36,779 bases of DNA from the NCBI GenBank assembly GCA_913055745.1, contig CAJXJZ010000003.1, forward strand, positions 70,664 to 107,442. The letters are read 5' to 3'. Every line of letters starts with the position of its first letter. The stretch's first letter is position 1. Made by a program: the position numbers and the translations under genes. The notes under the pieces are model-generated. The model made no database searches, was not told the origin of the DNA, and saw only the letters and a list, made by a program, of their open reading frames with translations. The DNA is from an uncultured bacterium. Its GTDB lineage: Bacteria; Hydrothermota; Hydrothermia; UBA1063; CAJXJZ01. Positions 16,360-24,295 of this stretch are shown one piece after another.

Positions 16360-18499
16360 GGCCGTTCATAATGTAATATCTGCATTAGAACATAACCTAA
16401 AACGGCACTCTGTTCTCAAACTCCTCGTTATTGCATATTCATTTACACTTATTAGAAACTTCCTTGAATCTTCCTTTGAGGAGGCAGCACGCATAGGGTT
16501 TTCAACAGAGCCCTTTACATCTTCTATTGCATACTTCTACCATTATCCCCTTTACTATTTTGATGTTTACTTTTTCGTTGCTATTATACTTAGTATAAGT
16601 AAAGCCTACAAATACAAAGACGCATTGAAATTTAGTCTATTCTTCGCCTTCTGGGTTATATTGGCACCGTTCTTTGATCTCTTTTTAGGCGGTCATTTTG
16701 ATATAAACTACATCATGAGTTCAAAAGAGTTCCTATTTTATTTTCTCAACGCTTTAAACCCATTTGTAAAGGCCCCTGGTATTACATGGGGTATAAGGAT
16801 AGAATCTGCTCTTGCAATCATAGGTCTTTTCATTGTACTTACCTACAAAAATAAAAAAGTTCTTCTAAATCTTTTGCTTATGTTTGCCCTTTATGTATTT
16901 TTGTTGCTCACAGGAGGCACTCTTCAAGCCCTCTATGCTGAAATATTTGGCTATTCTTTTGACCAGGCCTTTAATTCACCAGGCCTTATATTTTATCCTT
17001 CACTCAGAATGGGTGTATTTCTTTTTATAATACTTGTCATTGAGGTAATTTTTGGGCTTTTTCTATCCTCTCCAAAAAGATTTAAAAAATACATAACTTT
17101 AATAAGATGGGAGAGAATACTTTTTTATTTATCGGTTGTTACCATGGGCTTTTTAATAGGGCTCAAAGCCATGGCATTTGGTTATCCCCTTGTATTCAGG
17201 AATCCTACAGATTATCTTGCCATTATATCACTTATAGGACACACCTTCTTTGGCTTTCTATTTGGACTTACAATAAATGACTATTACGATAGAAAAGGAG
17301 ATATTCTTTCAGGGCAAAAAACACCAATAACTCTAAGAATTATAAGGAAACAGCAAGTACCATATCTCGCATTGTTTTTCCTTATAAGTTCACTTGTATT
17401 CGCCTTTTCTATAAGTTATTATACCTTCCTCATAGCGCTATGTGCCCTTACTCTAAGTTATATATACTCAGCACCTCCTTTCCGCCTTAAAAAATACTGG
17501 CCCATATCCACATATACTATTACGACCATAGCATTTTTAGAAACATTAGTTGGGGTCTCTGTTTTTGCAAGATACGCCTCTGTGAATATACTTCCAAAAG
17601 AGGTCTTCTATGTATTCTTTTTGATATTACCCCTTGCCTTTGGTACCAAGGATTTGAAAGATTACAAAGGAGATAAAGAAACAGGTATATTCACCATCTT
17701 TACATATCTTGGTCTTGAAAAGGGATGTATTGTAAATGCTATACTTGTCTTTATTGCTTTTATGCTTGTCCCTTTGGTATACGGAAACCGCGTCTTCCTT
17801 TTATCATTTATCTTAGGTTTACCCGTCTCGCTCTATATTGCACTTTATCCAAAGATGAAACAGCCGAGGCCAAGAGAAATAATATTTTTCTCAGTACTTA
17901 TTTTCTATATCCTCTATATGGCTAAGGTTACTGTAGATAAGGTCAAACAACCAGTAAACCTACCAAAGCTAATGAAGGAACTCAACATAAAGGAATATGC
18001 CCTCTACCCTTCAAATTACAACGAGGAAAGACTTATATTTGACGCACTTATGAATAGAAAAGACAGTTTAACCTATATACTCCAAGCTAAAAACTATGTA
18101 AACAATAAACCAATCCTCTCATTCTATTACCTTTACAAATTCCTTGAGGTAATGAAAAAGAAACAAAACCCCGAGTTTTTTGACCCAACATTATATTTTG
18201 ATCTTAAGAAAAAGGCATTGGAACAACTCATTGAGGCAGATAGTTTAGATCTGGCCATTTCCTTTGCCATAGAAGGACTTTCCAGAGGGGTAATGTCAGA
18301 GGACTTCTACTCATTACTTGGCGAGATCCTTATGGAAGAGGATAGGTATGAAGGTGCACTATTGGCACTGAAAGGTGCCTATTTTTTACTACCCTCAGCC
18401 CGTACTGCCAAGGACCTTGCACTAACCTATAAAGAACTTGGATATCAAGACAGTTTTATTAAGTACTTTGGCGAATATCTAAAATATAGACCCAAATAA
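16343..18499 (+). CDS. Long UbiA-superfamily prenyltransferase with N-terminal membrane and C-terminal TPR-like extensions
   Basis: A 718-residue integral membrane protein. The UbiA core lies at about residues 255-530, with both Asp-rich motifs: NDYYDRKGD (312-320) and DLKDYKGD (437-444), plus YSAPPFRLKK near 375-384. Such enzymes transfer prenyl chains to aromatic or glycerol acceptors in quinone or lipid synthesis. Before the core are about 250 residues with roughly six hydrophobic helices of no family I recognise. After it are about 180 soluble residues with TPR-like helix pairs (for example DSLDLAISFAIEGL and DRYEGALLALKGAYFLLP). Typical UbiA proteins have about 290 residues, so this is a three-part protein. 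ATG 16343 overlaps the DUF1844 gene. The substrate is not predictable. Confidence 0.8.
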   Translation: MKKINEAVHNVISALEHNLKRHSVLKLLVIAYSFTLIRNFLESSFEEAARIGFSTEPFTSSIAYFYHYPLYYFDVYFFVAIILSISKAYKYKDALKFSLFFAFWVILAPFFDLFLGGHFDINYIMSSKEFLFYFLNALNPFVKAPGITWGIRIESALAIIGLFIVLTYKNKKVLLNLLLMFALYVFLLLTGGTLQALYAEIFGYSFDQAFNSPGLIFYPSLRMGVFLFIILVIEVIFGLFLSSPKRFKKYITLIRWERILFYLSVVTMGFLIGLKAMAFGYPLVFRNPTDYLAIISLIGHTFFGFLFGLTINDYYDRKGDILSGQKTPITLRIIRKQQVPYLALFFLISSLVFAFSISYYTFLIALCALTLSYIYSAPPFRLKKYWPISTYTITTIAFLETLVGVSVFARYASVNILPKEVFYVFFLILPLAFGTKDLKDYKGDKETGIFTIFTYLGLEKGCIVNAILVFIAFMLVPLVYGNRVFLLSFILGLPVSLYIALYPKMKQPRPREIIFFSVLIFYILYMAKVTVDKVKQPVNLPKLMKELNIKEYALYPSNYNEERLIFDALMNRKDSLTYILQAKNYVNNKPILSFYYLYKFLEVMKKKQNPEFFDPTLYFDLKKKALEQLIEADSLDLAISFAIEGLSRGVMSEDFYSLLGEILMEEDRYEGALLALKGAYFLLPSARTAKDLALTYKELGYQDSFIKYFGEYLKYRPK

Positions 18500-18500
18500 A

Positions 18501-18523
18501 AAAAGGGGCATACTGCCCCTTTT
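18501..18523. terminator. Bidirectional intrinsic terminator
   Basis: AAAAGGGGCA (18501-18510) pairs with TGCCCCTTTT (18514-18523) around a three-base loop, giving A/T tracts on both sides. It lies between the convergent ends of the UbiA gene (18499) and the last TadE gene (18550), so it can stop transcription from both. Confidence 0.85.
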
Positions 18524-18549
18524 GAAATTATAATCCTTTTTTGTTACTA

Positions 18550-19542
18550 CTACTGCCAGGTTTCCGCTTCCATCTGTGCTTTGTGAAGCGCTGAATCAGC
18601 ATCCATAATATCATAGATAGACATGGGAGCAGGATATGCAGCCGTTCCATCAAGCCATATATAGTCAAAGACAGAGTCACTAGGAGGCTTGGCATTCATA
18701 AACACGCTGGCTATTCTTACAAGGTCTCCTGCAATGGGTATTCTCTTTCTGTATTTTATCTTTGCTATTACAATCCACCCACCTACAGGGAAGGTATAAT
18801 GGTTATATGTATATTTACTATGGTTTCTATCAAAATGCTTGGGTTCCTCTCCATGATTAGGGTCTACAGGAGCACCGGTGAACTCATCCGAAAAACTATG
18901 TGGATACTTAACCCACCTGTTTTGATGGTCCTGTACTCTATCCCATCTCCAATACGCAGGGTGAACTGATGCCACTCCTCTTCTTACATTCTCTCTGGCG
19001 CCTCCACTTCTATCTCCATTATTGAAAGCATAGTAATTCCTATCACCATTGTTGTTATACGGTAATAATGCCTCTTGTGTTGCAACATAAGTAGGATTCA
19101 CCCTAACTTCCAGTTTAAAGTTGCTACTGTCTACCCTTAATCCACTTAGGCGTAAATATTTTTCCACTACATGTTGTGCCTGTTCTCTTCCTGATCTAAA
19201 GGCAACAGGCAAGTCAGCAGGGTCAATGAACTTCCATATGGTAGTATTTTTAAATAATTTTTTAGCGATACCGTAATTCACATTATAGAGAAATCCTGTT
19301 ATATTTTTCCCCAGAAAACCATTATTTAAAAGTCCACCATCAGGGCCGTATGGATAATACATGGCATTAGTAGGGTCGCTGAGTTTTGGATTTGCCACCT
19401 GTTGTGCAGCAATTCTCGCTGCCATCTCAAGTTTCATCTTCGTGTCTATATACTGACCCATTGCGTATATGCCAGCGAGAAAAACCACCAAAATAGGAAG
19501 CAAAATTACAAATTCTACAAGAATACTCCCACTTCTTTTCAT
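18550..19542 (-). CDS. tadE: Large TadE-like minor pilin
   Basis: A 330-residue protein with a TadE N terminus: basic MKRSG, then SILVEFVILLPILVVFLAG. Cleavage after Gly5 would leave Glu at +5, the type IV prepilin-like rule for TadV substrates. The typical EMAARIAAQQ stretch follows. TadE proteins are normally 150-200 residues. Here about 280 residues of polar, aromatic-rich, Asn/Tyr-rich sequence follow the helix and should sit outside the inner membrane. It probably caps or primes the Flp pilus. AGGAGGTG before ATG 19542 sets the start. It is last in the flp2 unit, just before the terminator. Confidence 0.82.
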   Translation of the reverse strand: MKRSGSILVEFVILLPILVVFLAGIYAMGQYIDTKMKLEMAARIAAQQVANPKLSDPTNAMYYPYGPDGGLLNNGFLGKNITGFLYNVNYGIAKKLFKNTTIWKFIDPADLPVAFRSGREQAQHVVEKYLRLSGLRVDSSNFKLEVRVNPTYVATQEALLPYNNNGDRNYYAFNNGDRSGGARENVRRGVASVHPAYWRWDRVQDHQNRWVKYPHSFSDEFTGAPVDPNHGEEPKHFDRNHSKYTYNHYTFPVGGWIVIAKIKYRKRIPIAGDLVRIASVFMNAKPPSDSVFDYIWLDGTAAYPAPMSIYDIMDADSALHKAQMEAETWQ

Positions 19543-19553
19543 TTTACACCTCC

Positions 19554-20654
19554 TTAGTGATGAGGTTTATTGTCTTGGTCCTGAACCACCCTTGTAATTG
19601 TCGGCCAGTACCAATTGAAATTACTCGATGGGGGCAACATCCCAAAATTTATATCAGGCCATATAGGCTTACCAAAGTATTGATCCTTCTCTCCCATAAT
19701 ACCAGAAATAGGAATTGAGAGCATAAAATTCGGTAGATGAGTAACATTATAGACATACACCTTGTTATCTTTAAAGGTTCTGGGTTGTGCTGCTGCTGTC
19801 GCATAAATATATCCAAGCCCTGGTGGAGTAATTTGAAAATTCCACTGATTTAACCAATTCATATTAATGAACTTTTCAAAAACAGTAGGAGCGAGATAAA
19901 CCCTCACTCTTGCAAAAAACCTCCCCAGTTTATCTGGTTGTAACTCCTGTTCATAGTTTACTTGAACATAATCACTATTACTGGAGTAATCTGGGAAATG
20001 ACTATTGGAAGGGTAGTTTATTCCCGACATCCATGGCATTATAAATGGATATTTCTTACTTGCCCCAAATAAAGCATTTGTAAGAGGTTTCCACAAATAT
20101 GGAAAGAGTGTTGGATCCTGCATTGCATCATCTAAATCAGGTACAGGATATAGGTTATAATTGACAACGTCTTTAATCCATTTGTCAAGGATGTATTTCC
20201 TTACAAGATTGGGCTGATATATACCACGGAACTTAACTGCTTTACTTTCATAAGATGCAAAAAACCTTGTAACACAGGCATCCTGAACATGGAAGGCATG
20301 ATGTGCCCTCTTCCATTCATCTTCAACTATCTTTTTCTCATCATTACGAACCATCCAATCCCTTTCGTGATAAACCTTTTTGAGCGCTTTTAAGAACATG
20401 GCATACTGCCATCTTGCCGCATTTTGAGCCATAGAGTCATAAATCTCCTCAAGTGCATAGTTGGTTGAGGCATTGTTACGCATATTACTGTAAACTATCT
20501 GCCCTGCCGCAGCTGCTGCATCTGCTGCATTCTGTGCCTTAATCTTGGCTACAGTAATCCTACCAGTTTCATAGATATATGAGAGAACGCCAAAGAGGAT
20601 GAATATAAGAAAAACCCCCATAACAAGTACAACACCTTTTCTATTATTACTCAT
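19554..20654 (-). CDS. tadG: TadG-like pilus assembly protein
   Basis: A 366-residue protein with one N-terminal membrane helix (residues 8-28) and then the Tad/TadG hallmark AQNAADAAAAAG (about 40-51). There is no von Willebrand factor A MIDAS motif, which longer TadG proteins carry. The rest is a secreted domain rich in Asn, Pro, Tyr and Trp. Position +5 after the Gly of NNRKG is not Glu, so it may not be processed like TadE. The frame is open to 20723, but ATG 20654 is preferred because AGGAGGTGTAAA precedes it and the longer version would overlap tadE by 59 bases. With the two TadE proteins it likely forms the pilus tip or initiation complex. Confidence 0.82.
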   Translation of the reverse strand: MSNNRKGVVLVMGVFLIFILFGVLSYIYETGRITVAKIKAQNAADAAAAAGQIVYSNMRNNASTNYALEEIYDSMAQNAARWQYAMFLKALKKVYHERDWMVRNDEKKIVEDEWKRAHHAFHVQDACVTRFFASYESKAVKFRGIYQPNLVRKYILDKWIKDVVNYNLYPVPDLDDAMQDPTLFPYLWKPLTNALFGASKKYPFIMPWMSGINYPSNSHFPDYSSNSDYVQVNYEQELQPDKLGRFFARVRVYLAPTVFEKFINMNWLNQWNFQITPPGLGYIYATAAAQPRTFKDNKVYVYNVTHLPNFMLSIPISGIMGEKDQYFGKPIWPDINFGMLPPSSNFNWYWPTITRVVQDQDNKPHH

Positions 20655-20664
20655 TTTACACCTC

Positions 20665-22017
20665 CTATCTTTGCTCATTACTACCTTCTCCCATCCAGTT
20701 GTGTTGTTCGTCTTTGGGATCATTTTGTGGAATAAGTTCAGCGTAATGTGCCATTCCAGATTGAGAACCCATACCCAATGCGTTCATTGACATACCACTT
20801 ACCTGATCAGGCCTATAATCTGGAACTCTATCCTCCCAACTAAAATGGTACCAGTCATCTTTTATATTCCAATAATCCGAGTAGTATGTTGCTGTGGCAT
20901 ATGACTCCGGTAATAAGGCAAGAGCCCATACAGCATTGTAAAAATTCCAGTAATTTCTTTTATTACTCCACATCCCACCACCTGCATGGGCATACACATA
21001 GTGCCGCACAGGAGTAAACTCACTTTTAGCACACCATATACAATGATGATGCCAGCCGTATACAGGGTGAGTACAAATTTCATGAGACTGGGCCCAGTAA
21101 AATGCCCCATCATCTTTTGACCATGCTCCTCCCATATCTGGGGTCCAAGAATTGGCGTAGTACTGTCCACCCCAACCAGTTGAACAACTCGGCCCAAATC
21201 TGTCCCAAGCAATGGGTGGTTTAGGAGAAGTTCCATAGCCCCAATAGTCTATCCTATCTTTTCCGTGCATAAAGCCTGTGTATTTTCTGGAAAGCCACTC
21301 ATCTTCTCCCCTACCAACTGGTGTGAAGCCAAACATCATATATGCATCAATCGCCTTCCTTGTATCTCTATCAAGATAGGCATACCACCAGAGCATCCCC
21401 ATCAAATTTAATTTAGCCGCTTCTAAAAAGGAGACGCCACCTACATTGACCTTTTCTGGATACCACTGCTTCATAAGAAAGCTTGAAAGCCCAGCACCAC
21501 TTGTACTCGTAACAACACCTTCTACCTTCGCCATTCCATTTCTAAAATCATTGTCAAATCCCTTTATTGCAGGCTCCCCATCATGAGTAGTTTGCCCTTT
21601 CCACTCATATGGAATATCTCTTGGATTAGAGTCTCCCATCTGAAAAGGAGCGACTGCTCTACTTACAAGGAAACTGTCCCATGGGACAAGCGCTACCGAC
21701 TTACTAACGTCATGTTCTATAGCAAGAAAATATACGCCAGAGGTATCATCCTGTTGTATTTCTTTCCTAACCGAGTTTTTTGTAACATTTCTGTAAAGGG
21801 TATGATATTCATCAAGGTGCTGACTTACTATGCTTGTATCAGGGGAATGCACCATCATAATCCTTGCGGTGTTATATGCGAGGAAGTTCATCTCAATCTG
21901 CCTTACAAAATATCTGGCAAAATCAAGTGTACCAAATAGTATAACGAGAATTATGGGGAGCGATATAACGGCTTCTACCAACATCTGCCCCTTCTTTTTA
22001 TCTTTTTCTTTTAACAT
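20665..22017 (-). CDS. tadE: Very large TadE-like minor pilin with His/Cys cluster
   Basis: A 450-residue protein with a TadE N terminus: KKKG then QMLVEAVISLPIILVILFG, with Glu at +5 after the predicted Gly10 cleavage site. This is more than twice the usual length. The roughly 400-residue exported domain is very rich in Trp and Tyr and holds a compact cluster CTHPVYGWHHHCIWC (residues 315-329, three Cys and four His), plus Cys278. This could bind metal or form disulfides. GAGGGGGTGATAGC sets ATG 22017, directly after flp3. The aromatic content suggests binding to carbohydrate or another surface, that is, a tip adhesin, but this is inference. Confidence 0.82.
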   Translation of the reverse strand: MLKEKDKKKGQMLVEAVISLPIILVILFGTLDFARYFVRQIEMNFLAYNTARIMMVHSPDTSIVSQHLDEYHTLYRNVTKNSVRKEIQQDDTSGVYFLAIEHDVSKSVALVPWDSFLVSRAVAPFQMGDSNPRDIPYEWKGQTTHDGEPAIKGFDNDFRNGMAKVEGVVTSTSGAGLSSFLMKQWYPEKVNVGGVSFLEAAKLNLMGMLWWYAYLDRDTRKAIDAYMMFGFTPVGRGEDEWLSRKYTGFMHGKDRIDYWGYGTSPKPPIAWDRFGPSCSTGWGGQYYANSWTPDMGGAWSKDDGAFYWAQSHEICTHPVYGWHHHCIWCAKSEFTPVRHYVYAHAGGGMWSNKRNYWNFYNAVWALALLPESYATATYYSDYWNIKDDWYHFSWEDRVPDYRPDQVSGMSMNALGMGSQSGMAHYAELIPQNDPKDEQHNWMGEGSNEQR

Positions 22018-22029
22018 GCTATCACCCCC

Positions 22030-22188
22030 TCACCACCAAAGATATTGCCAAAAAATCTTAAGCATTACTATATGTAACCTTATAGCAAGCCAGTAAATGG
22101 CAATAATAGCAACAAGTGAAATAAGACCTATTGTCATTGCGTACTCAACTGCACTTGCTCCTTCTTCATTTAAAATAAACCCTTTCAT
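22030..22188 (-). CDS. flp: Flp-type pilin (third copy, 52 residues)
   Basis: A 52-residue Flp pilin. Its start MKGFILNEEG is followed by the processing site G/ASAVEYAMT (Glu +5, Tyr +6) and a hydrophobic helix (IGLISLVAIIAIYWLAI), then a short tail ending in QYLWW. AGGAGGTGGATT precedes ATG 22188. It stops at 22030, 12 bases before the tadE start. It is shorter than most automatic length cutoffs and so easily missed. The aromatic, basic tail (LKIFWQYLWW) is unlike flp1, so it may be a minor or specialised pilin. Confidence 0.9.
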   Translation of the reverse strand: MKGFILNEEGASAVEYAMTIGLISLVAIIAIYWLAIRLHIVMLKIFWQYLWW

Positions 22189-22198
22189 AATCCACCTC

Positions 22199-22378
22199 CT
22201 ACGGATACTTCATATCTCTTATAGTTCTCAGGATATTGCCATAAGAAATATAAAGAGACAGCCTTACCGAAGCCCATATTTCATACATAGCAAACCCTAA
22301 GGTGCCTACCAATAACCCATATTCTACTGCACCTGCTCCATCTTCATTCGCAATAAAATTATACATTAATCTCTTCAT
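22199..22378 (-). CDS. flp: Flp-type pilin (second copy, 59 residues)
   Basis: A 59-residue pilin. Leader MKRLMYNFIANEDG, then the Flp motif G/AGAVEYG (Glu +5, Tyr +6), then a hydrophobic stretch interrupted by charged residues (FAMYEIWASVRLSLYI), which is less regular than in flp1. ATG 22378 has AAAGGAGGTG just upstream; the frame continues to 22483 but that extension overlaps the binding site and promoter. It is first in the flp2-flp3-tadE-tadG-tadE unit and ten bases before flp3. Confidence 0.9.
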   Translation of the reverse strand: MKRLMYNFIANEDGAGAVEYGLLVGTLGFAMYEIWASVRLSLYISYGNILRTIRDMKYP

Positions 22379-22406
22379 TTTTTCACCTCCTTTTAGTTTT
22401 AATAAT

Positions 22407-22435
22407 GTTATAAAACAAAGTCGGCGTTTTGTCAA
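22407..22435 (-). promoter_or_regulatory. Sigma-70-type promoter of the flp2-tadE/G unit
   Basis: On the minus strand, TTGACA (22435-22430), 17-base spacer, TATAAC (22412-22407). The expected start is near 22400, giving a leader of about 22 bases before flp2. The spacer contains CGCCGAC (22426-22420), also present in the promoter of the long tad unit. Confidence 0.75.
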
Positions 22436-22516
22436 GATATCTTTGAACGCCATCATTTTTCTATAAAAAACAACATAACCCATAAGCCCTAAATTATCTC
22501 ACCATAGATCCTGTGT

Positions 22517-24268
22517 TTATTTTATCGACACACTGTAGTATAGACTATCCTCCACGAAAAATTTCCATTTATCAATCAAGTTGTGAATATCATGATTTGT
22601 TACTTCTTTGTAGGTTTTACGAAAATCAAGGTTTGATATACTTTTTTCCATGAGTTTTAACACGCAACCTCTATCTAATTTATCAGCCAACTTTACCATT
22701 AAATAACTGAGTTCTATACCTTTTTGGGGATGACTTGCCCTCATGGGGTTCTCATAAAAGGAAACAACATCACTTTTTTTCAAAGATAGTACTTCCTCTA
22801 AGTTAACTCTGCAATTATCTCCACACACTAAAAATTTTGGCACTCCAAGAGAAAACCAGAGTGGAAGTTGTTTTTCCTCAACGCTATATCTCCTTATAAA
22901 ATCGCTTACAAGAAACCTGGCATATGCATTTTTAAGTTCTTTGAGAATTACATTTTCTTTTTTAAACTCATATGCGGGCACCCAATAAGTATGTACAGGG
23001 GAGACAGTATTTTTAAACGAATCTGCAAGCCATAGAGGCACCAACAAAACTGTATAATGGGGTTTGTAAAAGAAACCTACAGAATCTAACCAGAGAGAAA
23101 ACCTTTGCGAAATATCTCGGCCGTTCTTATAAAGGGACGAGATAACATAGGTTATGTTTCTCTCCTTATCTCTTATAATCCTTATAGTATCTCTTCTTTT
23201 CTTTATGTCATTGTAGTTTTTTATTATAAACTTTCCAACAGTGGGGAAAAGAGAATCTATTGGCATATTCATAAATCTATATATATGTTTTCTGTAGAAT
23301 ATTCCTATATCACCTTTATTTTTCACAATTTTTTCTTCATCTGGTGTAAGTGAAAATAATGCATTATAAATTTCCTTCTTACTCAGGCCTCTATTTTTGC
23401 TAAGATAATTCACAAACATATAACCCAATGGACCTGACATAGGTTTATAAAACACTATATTTTCTATAATACTTTTTCCAAGCATGCTAAAACTACCTGT
23501 GCTTATCTCTGATTTAACCCAATCACCATAGTCAATGCCAAAACTCTTATGGTGCCCATAATAAAAGTGATATATGCCCTCAACAAAGGGATATAAATAC
23601 TTGTTTTTATCTAAAAGAGCATGCATTAAAGATACCGTATCCAAAGGTTTTTGGGAAATACAAAGCCCATCGGTATAAAATGGTTCGGGCTCACCCGTGG
23701 TACTGCCTGAAAATAATGATTCTGGTGAAATTTGAGGCGTATACACATACATCAGTTTTCTATGGCAACAGTTTTTACAATTAGAGCACAAAGCCCTCTT
23801 AAATCTCACAAGGCGCTTAAAATGAAATTCTGCACTGTCATAAGATACTTGAATGGGATAAAAATATATTATATCCCCATTAGATATGTTTTTAAAACCA
23901 TTATTTAAGTAGTAGGCCAAAGGAACATGCCACTTACCTTTGTATGGAATAAGACCAATAGAAAAATTCTCCTTCCAAGGGAAGATAACATTAAACTTAT
24001 AAAGTGGCACATTCTGCTTAAAAGATACAAGACTCACAACCAACTTATAGTGTAATTTTTCAATGTCTTTAATTTGGGGTATGGAGTACTTTTCCATTAA
24101 TTTAAGGGATAGTGTATCAATATACTTGCCAAGTATAAGTGTATCCCTTAAAAGGAGTGCATCCACAAATTCAGTGCCGGGTATATTATAAGGAGTTTTT
24201 CTATGACAACTAAGAAGTGTTATAATTAAAAAAAAAGTTAATAATAATCTTCTTTTAGCGATTTTCAT
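22517..24268 (-). CDS. Lipoprotein with degenerate MA-type peptidase domain and Cys cluster
   Basis: A 583-residue lipoprotein: signal MKIAKRRLLLTFFLIITLLSC with lipobox Cys21. The middle has a tight CSNCKNCCH cluster (161-169) and Cys203, possibly a metal or disulfide site. The last 180 residues follow the layout of the peptidase MA-like (gluzincin) domain: LPLWFSLGVPKFL (468-480) where active members have LPxWLxEG, and GIELSYLMVKLADKL...LDFRKTYKEVTNHDIHNLIDKW at the end. The HExxH zinc site is replaced by KELKN (443-447) and the Glu of WLxEG is lost, so it should be catalytically dead. A TTG at 24283 extends the frame but lies in a hairpin loop; ATG 24268 gives the clean signal peptide though it lacks a binding site. 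The domain call is from pattern only. Confidence 0.6.
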   Translation of the reverse strand: MKIAKRRLLLTFFLIITLLSCHRKTPYNIPGTEFVDALLLRDTLILGKYIDTLSLKLMEKYSIPQIKDIEKLHYKLVVSLVSFKQNVPLYKFNVIFPWKENFSIGLIPYKGKWHVPLAYYLNNGFKNISNGDIIYFYPIQVSYDSAEFHFKRLVRFKRALCSNCKNCCHRKLMYVYTPQISPESLFSGSTTGEPEPFYTDGLCISQKPLDTVSLMHALLDKNKYLYPFVEGIYHFYYGHHKSFGIDYGDWVKSEISTGSFSMLGKSIIENIVFYKPMSGPLGYMFVNYLSKNRGLSKKEIYNALFSLTPDEEKIVKNKGDIGIFYRKHIYRFMNMPIDSLFPTVGKFIIKNYNDIKKRRDTIRIIRDKERNITYVISSLYKNGRDISQRFSLWLDSVGFFYKPHYTVLLVPLWLADSFKNTVSPVHTYWVPAYEFKKENVILKELKNAYARFLVSDFIRRYSVEEKQLPLWFSLGVPKFLVCGDNCRVNLEEVLSLKKSDVVSFYENPMRASHPQKGIELSYLMVKLADKLDRGCVLKLMEKSISNLDFRKTYKEVTNHDIHNLIDKWKFFVEDSLYYSVSIK

Positions 24269-24275
24269 AATAAAA

Positions 24276-24292
24276 GGGGGCAAAAAGCCCCC
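24276..24292 (-). terminator. Hairpin between the Cache/SpoIIE-like gene and the lipoprotein gene
   Basis: On the minus strand GGGGGC (24292-24287), loop TTTTT, GCCCCC (24281-24276), then TTTTATT. It starts three bases after the stop of the 24296 gene and ends seven bases before the lipoprotein ATG. The interrupted T tract suggests partial termination, so the lipoprotein may be expressed by read-through at a lower level, or the hairpin may protect or block translation. Confidence 0.6.
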
Positions 24293-24295
24293 ATT

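Noticed and set aside
19554-20723. TadG starting at 20723
   Set aside because: It would overlap tadE by 59 bases; ATG 20654 has AGGAGGTG and the right TadG leader.
22199-22483. 94-residue version of flp2
   Set aside because: The extension covers the promoter and ribosome binding site; homologous Flp pilins start as at 22378.
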